Shown piece after piece: positions 7,925-15,009 of a stretch of DNA of 64,000 bases (position 1 is the first letter of the stretch; each line of letters begins with the position of its first letter). Where the stretch lies: the NCBI RefSeq assembly GCF_000518265.1, contig NZ_JADG01000017.1, positions 124,001-188,000 of the forward strand. The letters are read 5' to 3'. The stretch is from Actinomadura oligospora ATCC 43269 (GTDB lineage: Bacteria > Actinomycetota > Actinomycetes > Streptosporangiales > Streptosporangiaceae). The notes under the pieces were generated by a model, which saw only the letters and a list, made by a program, of their open reading frames with translations, was not told where the DNA came from and ran no database searches. A program made the position numbers and the translations under genes.

Positions 7925-8563
7925 ATGAGGATGACGAAGTACGGGCACGCGTGCGTCCGCCTCGAGAAGGACGGGCGGGCCCTGGTGATCGACCCCGGGG
8001 TCCTGACGCCCGAGACCGAGGCAACCGAGGGCGTGGAGGCGGTGCTCGTCACCCACGAGCACTTCGACCACTTCAGCCTCGGCGCGCTGCGGGACGTCCC
8101 CGCGATCTACACCAGCCAGGGCGTCACCCGGGTCCTGGACGAGACGGACGGCTTTCGCGAACTGGACCGCGACCGCGTCCATGTCGTCCGGGACGGCGAC
8201 ACGTTCGAAGCCGCCGGGTTCCGGGTCCGCGTGGCGGGCGAGAAGCACCACCTCAGCCACCTCGACTTCCCGCCCTGCGACAACGTCGGCTTCCTCCTGG
8301 ACGACGAGGTGTTCCATCCCGGCGACGCGCTGACCAGGGTGGACGTCCCGACGTTGCTGGTTCCGGGGCAGGCGCCGTGGCTGACCGTCCCGATGATGAC
8401 GGCGTACCTGCGGGCCGTCGCCCCGGAGCGGGCGTTCGCGATCCACGACGGGCTGGTGAACGAGATGGGCCTGCGGGTGATCGACGACGTGCTGGAGATG
8501 GAGGCCGACCGGGCGGGCCGCGAGATCCGGCGGCCGTCCGCCGGGGAGGTCGTGGAGCTGTAA
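7925..8563 (+). CDS. Metallo-beta-lactamase-fold metal-dependent hydrolase
   Basis: A 212-aa protein of the UPF0173/UlaG-like MBL group: MRMTKYGHACVRLE at the start, the metal motif VTHEHFDHFS (H-x-H-x-D-H), and later His and Asp ligands in FHPGDALTR and HDGLVNEMG. There is no RNase Z or glyoxalase signature. ATGs at 7919, 7925 and 7931 compete; 7925 has an AGG Shine-Dalgarno core at 7913-7915 with good spacing and gives the usual short lead before the first strand. Substrate unknown; relatives act on phosphodiesters or lactones. The esterase starts 63 bp downstream, possibly co-transcribed. Confidence 0.85.
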   Translation: MRMTKYGHACVRLEKDGRALVIDPGVLTPETEATEGVEAVLVTHEHFDHFSLGALRDVPAIYTSQGVTRVLDETDGFRELDRDRVHVVRDGDTFEAAGFRVRVAGEKHHLSHLDFPPCDNVGFLLDDEVFHPGDALTRVDVPTLLVPGQAPWLTVPMMTAYLRAVAPERAFAIHDGLVNEMGLRVIDDVLEMEADRAGREIRRPSAGEVVEL

Positions 8564-8626
8564 CCCTGGGGAAGCTTGGGGCGGTCGTGGGCTCCCCACT
8601 GCCCGACCTTGGGGAACGCTCCCTGC

Positions 8627-10060
8627 ATGAGCAGTACGGAAAGGGACGTCCAGGCCGGGCGGGTTCTCGGAACCTGGCGGGACGGGATGGCGCGGTTCCT
8701 CGGCATCCCCTACGGGCGTCCGCTCACGGGCGAGGCCCGGTTCGCCCCGCCGGACACGGACGTGGGCTGGGAGGGGGTGTTCGACGCGACGGTGTTCGGG
8801 CCGTCGCCGCCGCAGGCCTCCGTCACGTCCGGCCCGCCGGGCTCGGATCCGGACGACTACCTCCGCCTCAACGTCTGGACGCCCGATCCCGACGCGTCCG
8901 GCCTTCCCGTCATCGTGTGGGTGCACGGGGGCGGATTCGTGACGGGGACGTCCGCCGATCCGTCCTTCGAGGGGACGGGCCTCGCGCGGGACGCGAACGC
9001 CGTGCTCGTCTCGCTGAACCACCGCCTCGGCATGGACGGGTTCGCGCTCGTGGACGGCGCTCCCGCGAACCGCGCGCTGCTCGACCAGGCGGCGGCGCTG
9101 CGCTGGGTGCACGACAACATCGCCGCGTTCGGCGGCGATCCCGCGAAGGTGACGCTGTACGGGCAGTCGGCGGGCGCGGGATGCGTCGCGGCGCTGGTCA
9201 CGATGCCGTCGCTGCACGGGTTGTTCCGGCGGGTGATCCTGGCCAGCCTGCCGAACGCCTACCAGTCCCCCGAACGCGCCCGGCAGGTCGCGGCGGACGT
9301 CGCGGGACGCGTCGGGGCTCGTCCGACCGCCGCCTCCCTCGCGCGCGTCCCGGCGGACGTGCTGGTCAGGGCGGTCGCCGAGGGCCTGGAGCGGAACAGC
9401 CCGGGCCCGGTCGTGGACGGCGAGGTGCTGCCCACCGACCCGTGGACCGCGTTCGGCGACGGCGCGCTCGGCGACGTCCCGGTCATGATCGGCCACACGC
9501 GCGACGAGTATCGGCTGTTCGTCGCCCGCGCCGGGCTGCTCGGCCGCGTGCCCGCCGAACAGTCCGAACACGCGCTGAAGACGCTCGCGCCGGGCAGTCC
9601 GGAGGCCTACCGGACGGCCTATCCCGAGGCCTCGCCCGAGCAGTTGTACGACCTGGTCGTCAGCGACGCGCTGTTCCGCATGGGGACCTACCGGCTCGCC
9701 GAACTGCACGAGGGACCGACCTACCTGTACGAGCTGAGGTTCCCGGTTCCGGCGGAGGGCGGAGCGCTCGGCTCGCCCCACGGCGCCGACATTCCGCTCG
9801 TCTTCGACGTTTTCGACGAGGGCCTCGGGCTCGAGTTGTACGAGGGCGAGCCGTCCGCCGAGGCCCGGGAGCTGGGCGCGGAGATGCGCCGGGCCTGGGG
9901 CGACTTCGCGCGCGCCGGTGATCCGGGCTGGCTGCCGTTCGACCAGGACCGCCGGTTGACACGGGTCTTCGACGGGCAGCTTTCGGAGGTCCGGTACCCG
10001 GAGGAGGCGTCCCGCCGGATCTGGGCCGAGACCCGGTTCGGCCCCCTTCCCCCTTCGTAG
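8627..10060 (+). CDS. Type B carboxylesterase / para-nitrobenzyl esterase family
   Basis: A 477-aa alpha/beta hydrolase with the full carboxylesterase layout: FLGIPYGRPLTGEARF, the oxyanion motif VWVHGGGFVTG (97-106), NIAAFGGDPAKVTL and the nucleophile elbow GQSAGAG with Ser181. The acid is probably the Glu of GHTRDEYRLF and the histidine that of GSPHGADIPLVFD. No signal peptide, so probably cytoplasmic. The ATG at 8627 follows GGGGAACG. Family members hydrolyse small esters, sometimes protecting groups or drugs; the true substrate is unknown. It is the second plus-strand gene after the MBL hydrolase. Confidence 0.9.
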   Translation: MSSTERDVQAGRVLGTWRDGMARFLGIPYGRPLTGEARFAPPDTDVGWEGVFDATVFGPSPPQASVTSGPPGSDPDDYLRLNVWTPDPDASGLPVIVWVHGGGFVTGTSADPSFEGTGLARDANAVLVSLNHRLGMDGFALVDGAPANRALLDQAAALRWVHDNIAAFGGDPAKVTLYGQSAGAGCVAALVTMPSLHGLFRRVILASLPNAYQSPERARQVAADVAGRVGARPTAASLARVPADVLVRAVAEGLERNSPGPVVDGEVLPTDPWTAFGDGALGDVPVMIGHTRDEYRLFVARAGLLGRVPAEQSEHALKTLAPGSPEAYRTAYPEASPEQLYDLVVSDALFRMGTYRLAELHEGPTYLYELRFPVPAEGGALGSPHGADIPLVFDVFDEGLGLELYEGEPSAEARELGAEMRRAWGDFARAGDPGWLPFDQDRRLTRVFDGQLSEVRYPEEASRRIWAETRFGPLPPS

Positions 10061-10212
10061 GGCGCGGGCGACCGGGTTCGTCGTGTGGAGGCCACGCTTC
10101 GCGAACATGACGGGCAGTTCGCCGTTACTTGACCTTTCTCTAGGCACGTCCGGGTATCTCCAGGCGAAAGCGGGCCGCGGACGGACGCGGGCAGCGGATC
10201 GGGAGGTACTCA

Positions 10213-11106
10213 ATGCGGGTCTTCGTCACGGGCGCGTCCGGATGGATCGGGTCGGCCCTCGTGCCGGAACTCCTCGGAGCAGGCCACCAGGTGACCGGCC
10301 TCGCCCGGTCGGACTGCGCGGCCGGGGCCATCGCCGGGTCGGGGGCCGAGGCGCTGCGCGGCGACCTGGACGACCTGGACCTGCTGCGCGCCGCCGCGTC
10401 CGACGCCGACGGGGTCGTCCACCTGGCGTTCGACCACGACTTCTCCCGGTACGAGCAGTCGGTGCGCGACGACGCGCGGGTCATCGGCGCGTTGTGCGAG
10501 GCGCTCGCGGGATCCAGGAAACCGCTGGTCGTCACGTCCGGAACGCCGATCGTGCCGGGACGCGCGGCGACCGAGGACGACGAGTCCCCGCCGGGCACCC
10601 CGGCGGCGGCCCGGGACGCCAACACCCGGCTGGCCCTCGACGCGGCGGGCCACGGTGTCCGGTCGTCGGTCGTGCGGCTGCCCCGGTCGGTGCACGGCGT
10701 GGACGACCTGCACGGCTTCGTCGCCCGCATGATCGACATCGCCCGCGCGAAGGGCGTGTCCGGAAAGGTCGGCGACGGGGCGAGCCGCTGGCCCGCGGTC
10801 CACGTCGAGGACGCCGCGCTCCTGTTCCGCCTGGCGCTGGAGGAGGCTCCGGCGGGATCGGTGCTCCACGCGGTCGGCGACGAGGGCGTCCCGATCCATG
10901 ACATCGCCGACGCGATCGGCCGCCACCTGGACGTGCCGACCTCGTCCGTCCCGGCGGACGACTTCGGCTTCCTCGGCCCGCTCCTCTCGGTCGACCAGCC
11001 CGCCTCGAGCATGCTGACCCGCCAGCTTCTGGAGTGGCAGCCGACCCGTCCCGGGCTCCTGGCCGACCTGAACATGGGCCACTACTTCGACGAGGTCGTT
11101 CAGTAG
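10213..11106 (+). CDS. Atypical extended SDR, NAD-dependent epimerase/dehydratase family
   Basis: A 297-aa Rossmann protein beginning MRVFVTGASGWIGSALVPELL, with the G-x-x-G-x-x-G nucleotide motif and GDLDDLDLL after the third strand. The classical catalytic Tyr-x-x-x-Lys is absent; the corresponding region reads VVTSGT, then the family signature VVRLPRSVHGV. This matches atypical SDRs that bind NAD(P)(H) but often have altered chemistry, so an oxidoreductase or binding role should not be assumed. An AGGTAC stretch 8 nt before the ATG can serve as ribosome site. A weak promoter-like TTGACC at 10129-10134 lies upstream. Confidence 0.85.
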   Translation: MRVFVTGASGWIGSALVPELLGAGHQVTGLARSDCAAGAIAGSGAEALRGDLDDLDLLRAAASDADGVVHLAFDHDFSRYEQSVRDDARVIGALCEALAGSRKPLVVTSGTPIVPGRAATEDDESPPGTPAAARDANTRLALDAAGHGVRSSVVRLPRSVHGVDDLHGFVARMIDIARAKGVSGKVGDGASRWPAVHVEDAALLFRLALEEAPAGSVLHAVGDEGVPIHDIADAIGRHLDVPTSSVPADDFGFLGPLLSVDQPASSMLTRQLLEWQPTRPGLLADLNMGHYFDEVVQ

Positions 11107-11184
11107 GCGGAGCCGCCGCCTTTTCGCCCGCGTCCGGCCCGACGGCGCATCACGACGTTCACCGGACGGCCCCCACCGCGGGGC

Positions 11185-12060
11185 TCACCGCTGGACGCGG
11201 TCCAGGAACCCGGCGATGAGCGGGGCGATCTCGGGCAGGTGTGTCTCAAGGGCGAAGTGGCCCGTGTCGAACAGGTGGAGTTCGGCGTCCGGCAGGTCGG
11301 CGAGGTAGGCGCGGGCTCCGGGGGCGGGGAAGAACGGGTCGTTCGCGCCCCAGGTGATGAGCGTGGGCGGGGTGTACTGGCGCAGCCAAGCCTGCCAGGC
11401 GGGGTAGCGCTCGACGTTGGAGTGGTAGTCGAACGCCAGTGCGACCTGGGCCTCCTTGCGTCCGGGCAGGTCGAGGAAGTGCTGGTCGAGCGTCCACGAC
11501 TCGGGGGCGATCGTGGCGGGGTCGGCGACACCGGTCTCGTACTGGCCGCGCGTGCCTTCGAGGGTGAGCAGGCCGCGGACGGTCCGTTCGGCGTCCGGCC
11601 GGCCGGGGCGCAGGGCGATGAAGTCGCGAGCGCCGTCGGAGAGCCCGGCCTCGTAGGCGTTGCCGTTCTGGACGACCAGGCCGGCGATCCACTCGGGGTG
11701 CCGCTCGGCCAACCGGAACCCGACCGGAGCGCCGAAGTCGAAGACGTACATGACGAACCGCCGCAGTCCGAACCGCTGGACGAATCCCTCGGTGACGTCG
11801 GCGAGCCGGTCGAACGAGTAGGTGAAGTCGTCCGGTGCCTGAGTGTGCCCGAACCCCGGATAGTCGGGCGCGATGAGCCGGTAGCGCGTCCCCAGGGCGT
11901 CCATCAGCCGCCGGAACTGATGCGACCCGGACGGGAACCCGTGCAACAGGAGCAGGACGGGCGCGTCCTCACGCTCGGGCAGCGACTCCCGGTAGAAGAC
12001 GCGCACGCCGTCGACGTCCAGGTGACGATGAACGGACCGGCTGGCCTGAGGAAACGTCAT
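11185..12060 (-). CDS. Alpha/beta hydrolase of the epoxide hydrolase / haloalkane dehalogenase type
   Basis: A 291-aa hydrolase with the oxyanion motif LLLLHGFPSGSHQFRR and an aspartate nucleophile, Asp108 in MYVFDFGAP, where lipases carry serine. The second acid is probably Asp in ITWGANDPFF and the histidine is in FDTGHFALETH. An Asp nucleophile points to epoxide hydrolase or dehalogenase chemistry. A GTG lies one codon upstream of the chosen ATG at 12060. The gene diverges from a CGNR-type regulator, and an inverted repeat lies between them, so that regulator probably controls it. Confidence 0.88.
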   Translation of the reverse strand: MTFPQASRSVHRHLDVDGVRVFYRESLPEREDAPVLLLLHGFPSGSHQFRRLMDALGTRYRLIAPDYPGFGHTQAPDDFTYSFDRLADVTEGFVQRFGLRRFVMYVFDFGAPVGFRLAERHPEWIAGLVVQNGNAYEAGLSDGARDFIALRPGRPDAERTVRGLLTLEGTRGQYETGVADPATIAPESWTLDQHFLDLPGRKEAQVALAFDYHSNVERYPAWQAWLRQYTPPTLITWGANDPFFPAPGARAYLADLPDAELHLFDTGHFALETHLPEIAPLIAGFLDRVQR

Positions 12061-12087
12061 CACTAATGCCTCTCTGCCATGAAGATG

Positions 12088-12116
12088 CGTTAGTTATAGC
12101 GAGCAATGAACTAACG
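12088..12116. promoter_or_regulatory. Inverted repeat between hydrolase and CGNR regulator genes
   Basis: CGTTAGTT (12088-12095) and AACTAACG (12109-12116) are perfect 8-bp arms separated by 13 nt, in an AT-richer 86-bp gap between two divergent start codons. The position suits an operator for the CGNR protein acting on both genes. Binding is inferred. Confidence 0.5.
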
Positions 12117-12146
12117 GGTCAAGCGGCTGGATGTAGCATTAGGTTC

Positions 12147-12698
12147 ATGAGCGACGTCGTCCCGCTGACCGGTGAGCCCCTCGCACTGGACCTGGTCAAC
12201 ACCCTCACCGCCGCGGGCGACCTGCTCGCCACCCCCGATGACCTGCGGAGATGGCGCGATCTTCAGGAGGAACGACTCCCGGACACCCCACCCGCCGACG
12301 CGGACGCCCTCGCCGCCGTACGGGTCGTCCGCGAGCACACCGCTCGGGCGCTGGACAGCATCCGGCACGGCGAACGCCCGGACGACGCGGACCTGAAGGC
12401 ACTCAACGACGCGCAGCGCGCCGCACCCGCCATCAAGGATCTGACGTGGGACGGCTCGACACTCGTCGCGTCACACCACCGAAGCGGGCCGCCCGAAACC
12501 CGGCTCGCCGCGCACCTGGCCGAGGCGGCGGCCGAGCTCCTGTCCGACCCGGCGGTCACCCGGATTCGCGAGTGCGAGGCGGACGACTGCGTGATGCTCT
12601 TCCTCCCCGCCCACCCGCGCCGCCGCTGGTGCTCCCCCGCCCGCTGCGGCAACCGCGTCCGCGTGGCCCGCCACTACCAACGCCACAAGCCCAACTAG
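12147..12698 (+). CDS. ABATE-domain, CGNR zinc-finger transcriptional regulator
   Basis: A 183-aa protein: N-terminal ABATE domain (about 1-130, opening MSDVVPLTGEPLALDLVNTL) and a C-terminal CGNR zinc finger (about 138-180) with ligands in CEADDC and WCSPARCGNRVRVARHYQRH. CGNR proteins are presumed DNA-binding regulators that sense small molecules through the ABATE domain. The ATG at 12147 gives the standard N-terminus; frames further upstream run through the inverted repeat and are unlikely. Divergent from the alpha/beta hydrolase. This is one of three ABATE/CGNR genes in the window and the only one keeping the intact CGNR tetrad. Confidence 0.9.
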   Translation: MSDVVPLTGEPLALDLVNTLTAAGDLLATPDDLRRWRDLQEERLPDTPPADADALAAVRVVREHTARALDSIRHGERPDDADLKALNDAQRAAPAIKDLTWDGSTLVASHHRSGPPETRLAAHLAEAAAELLSDPAVTRIRECEADDCVMLFLPAHPRRRWCSPARCGNRVRVARHYQRHKPN

Positions 12699-12863
12699 CC
12701 CCCACCCCCTCCCCATTCGACGGGTTCGCGCTCACTCGAGGCATTAGCCGCTGATTGGGACAGCGCATTCGCGCACGGCAAAACCCTCCGGAATAGCTCC
12801 CGAAACGCGCCCAAGGCAGGGGGATATCACGGAATTGGAACTGTTCGTCCGTGCGGATTTAGC

Positions 12864-12969
12864 GGGGTCGGATAAGGGATTGGGGTGTTCTGGGATTTCG
12901 GGGTCGGGGTGCTTTGGGGTGGGGCGGGGGGTTCGTCCGGGAGGGGGAATCGGGGGGATCGATTGGGGG
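12864..12969 (+). other. G-rich tract in an intergenic region
   Basis: Ten or more runs of three to six G occur in about 105 bp, with loops of 1-15 nt, enough for several G-quadruplexes on the plus strand. The surrounding gap (12699-13044) holds no convincing gene; the C-rich complement gives a Pro/Thr-rich frame with no supporting features. Whether the tract has a role is unknown. Confidence 0.45.
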
Positions 12970-13044
12970 TGATCTCGGGATACCTGACGATCGGTAGCGA
13001 GTAGATCACGCCGCGTATTGATCATATGGGGCCTGGGGGGAAGC

Positions 13045-13272
13045 ATGGCCGGTTCGCGGCGCGGCGGAATGTTCCGCTATCTGAGCAAGACGAGGGCATT
13101 CATCGCCGCCGCTTTGCGCGGCACGCTGATCACGACGGCGGTTTCGCCCGCGACGGTCGGCCACGCGCGAGCGGACGCTCTGCGAAGGCCGGCCATTCCG
13201 GCAGCGGCGGCGGCACGGCGGCGGCCTCGGCCGTCGCCGTGTTCGTGCGTCCGCCCGGGCCCGTCGGGGTGA
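13045..13272 (+). CDS. Possible small exported protein, weak call
   Basis: An ATG at 13045 preceded by GGGGGGAAGC opens a 75-aa frame: MAGSRRGGMFRYLSKTRAFI, then AAALRGTLITTAVSPATVGHARA, which looks like a positively charged signal peptide with an Ala-x-Ala end, followed by a short Arg/Ala-rich tail. Nothing is recognisable in the tail, and composition alone could produce it. It could equally be noncoding. It converges on the MarR gene, whose stop lies about 95 bp further on. Confidence 0.25.
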   Translation: MAGSRRGGMFRYLSKTRAFIAAALRGTLITTAVSPATVGHARADALRRPAIPAAAAARRRPRPSPCSCVRPGPSG

Positions 13273-13366
13273 TCTCGGCGTCAGGCGTCGGCGAGGTCGT
13301 CCGCGAGGCGGGCGGTGAGCTGGCCGAGGCACTGAGTTTCAGTTGTGGTCAAGCTTCGATTGAAGT

Positions 13367-13888
13367 TCAGTCCGCCAGCGGGAGGAGGTCCGGGCCGTCC
13401 GACTCGGCGGCCAGGGTGACGATGCGGAGCAGGTCGGAGAGCTGGCGGCGCTGCGCCGGAGTCAGGGCCGCCAGCAGGACGCGTTCGCCGGACGACCGGT
13501 CCTCGTAGACCGACTCCCACGCGTCGCACGCCTTCGCCGTCAACCGGACGTGCAGGCGGCGGCGGTCGTCCGGATCGGGGACGCGATCGACGTAGCCGTC
13601 GCGTTCCAGGCGTTCCAGGCGGTTGGTGAGGGTGGCCGGGCGGACGTCCAGGACCTCGGCGAGCCAGGTGGGACCGGCCTGGAACGGGGCGCCCGTGGAG
13701 CGCAGCCACCAGATGACGTCGTACTGCCAGTCCTGCAGGCCGTGCCCGGCGAGCGCCGCTTCGCGCTCGTGGCGCAACCGCCTCACGACGGCCTGCATGC
13801 GGGTGATCGCCCCCTCGACGTCCGGGTCGAGGTCGGGCAGTTCGCGGGACCAGAACGCGATGTGCCGGTCGATGGAGTCCTGAGCCAT
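13367..13888 (-). CDS. MarR-family transcriptional regulator
   Basis: A 173-aa winged-helix protein: helical start, wHTH core (about 50-115) with WQYDVIWWLRSTG, LAEVLDVRPATLTNRLERLERDGYV as recognition helix, and the wing DPDDRRRLHVRLT, which carries the D-x-R signature of MarR proteins. A dimerisation helix follows. It is divergent from a putative esterase, with an AT-rich imperfect palindrome between them. It probably represses itself and the esterase gene, with a phenolic or lipophilic ligand as family precedent. Confidence 0.92.
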   Translation of the reverse strand: MAQDSIDRHIAFWSRELPDLDPDVEGAITRMQAVVRRLRHEREAALAGHGLQDWQYDVIWWLRSTGAPFQAGPTWLAEVLDVRPATLTNRLERLERDGYVDRVPDPDDRRRLHVRLTAKACDAWESVYEDRSSGERVLLAALTPAQRRQLSDLLRIVTLAAESDGPDLLPLAD

Positions 13889-13902
13889 GGAGCGATATTA
13901 CC

Positions 13903-13921
13903 ATTTCGAATATTTCCAAAT
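13903..13921. promoter_or_regulatory. MarR operator candidate
   Basis: ATTTCGAA (13903-13910) and TTCCAAAT (13914-13921) are inverted arms with seven of eight positions matching, separated by TAT, 15 bp upstream of the MarR start and 48 bp before the esterase ATG. The site is strikingly AT-rich for this genome. Confidence 0.5.
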
Positions 13922-13968
13922 CGTAGTAACCTCGCTCCCGTCAACCCCCGACGACGAGGAGGACGGTC

Positions 13969-15009
13969 ATGCCGCTTTGGCCTGATGACCTGGCCGGACA
14001 GGTCCACGAGCACACCGTCGACAGCACGCTGCTCCGCGACAACCCGCTCGGCGACCCGCACGAACGACCCCTGTGGGTGTACACGCCGCCCGGCTACGAC
14101 GACGACCCGGAACGCCGCTACCCGACCGTCTACATGCTGCTCGGCTACACCGGGCGGCTGGAGGCGTGGAGCCGGGCGACCTCGGCCTACCGCGAGCCGG
14201 TCCCGGTCGCCACCGACCGGATCTTCGCACGTGGCGAGGCGCCGCCCGCGATCCTGGTGTTCGTGGATGCGTTCACCGTCTACGGCGGAAGCCAGTACGT
14301 CGACTCGCGCGGTACCGGGCGCTACCACTCCTACCTGTGCGACGAGATCGTCCCGTGGGTGGACGCGCACTACCGGACGCTCGCCACCCGCGACCACCGT
14401 GGGATCGCGGGCAAGTCGAGCGGCGGGCTCGGCGCGTCCATCACCTCGATGATGCGTCCCGACCTGTTCGGCGCGTTCGCGACGCACTCGGGCGACGCGC
14501 TGTCGGAGGCCCAGTACACGCCGCACTTCTACAAGGCCGTCCGTGACCTCCGCGCCTACGACGCCGACATCTTCGCGTGGTGGAAGGACTTCGGGTCCCG
14601 CGTCGCGTTCACCAAGCAGGAGGACCTGCGGCTCCTGGAGATCCTCGGCGTCTCGGCGTGCTTCTCCCCCGCCGAGGACGGCACTCCCCTGCTCCCCTTC
14701 GATCCGACGACGGGCGCGCTCCGTCCGGACGAGTGGCGGCGCTGGCTCGACTGGGACCCGGTGCGGATGGCTCCGTCCCACGCGGACGCGCTGCGCTCGA
14801 TGCGCGGCATCTGGATCGACGCCGGGACGCACGACGAGTGGTTCCTCGACCTGGGCGCGACGGCGTTCCGGAGGGCTGTCGCGGATGCGGGTGTGCCGGA
14901 CGAACGGGTCTTCTTCGAGCTGTTCGACGGCGGTCACATGGCCGTCGAGTACCGGCAGCCGCCCGCCGTCGCCTGGCTCTCGCGCGTCCTCACCCCGGCG
15001 GTCGGCTAG
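13969..15009 (+). CDS. Putative esterase, esterase D / Fes-like alpha/beta hydrolase
   Basis: A 346-aa protein with the esterase-D fold: YPTVYMLLGYTGRLEAW, PAILVFVDAFTVYGGSQY, and the nucleophile elbow GKSSGGLGA, where Ser150 sits in G-x-S-x-G. The acid is probably Asp in IDAGTHDEW and the histidine that in FDGGHMAVEYR. A strong GAGGAGGA ribosome site precedes the ATG at 13969. No signal peptide. Relatives include enterochelin esterases and S-formylglutathione hydrolases; substrate unknown. Divergent from the MarR gene. Its stop TAG shares the CTAG at 15006-15009 with the convergent next gene. Confidence 0.88.
   Translation: MPLWPDDLAGQVHEHTVDSTLLRDNPLGDPHERPLWVYTPPGYDDDPERRYPTVYMLLGYTGRLEAWSRATSAYREPVPVATDRIFARGEAPPAILVFVDAFTVYGGSQYVDSRGTGRYHSYLCDEIVPWVDAHYRTLATRDHRGIAGKSSGGLGASITSMMRPDLFGAFATHSGDALSEAQYTPHFYKAVRDLRAYDADIFAWWKDFGSRVAFTKQEDLRLLEILGVSACFSPAEDGTPLLPFDPTTGALRPDEWRRWLDWDPVRMAPSHADALRSMRGIWIDAGTHDEWFLDLGATAFRRAVADAGVPDERVFFELFDGGHMAVEYRQPPAVAWLSRVLTPAVG

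Noticed and set aside
7799..10213. Very long minus-strand reading frame continuous with the Cds1-like gene
   Set aside because: It is antisense to the MBL hydrolase and the carboxylesterase, which have full family motifs; the frame stays open because of high GC bias. The real gene starts at 7798.
12827..13009. 60-codon Pro/Thr-rich minus-strand frame
   Set aside because: It is only the complement of the G-rich tract and has no gene-like features.
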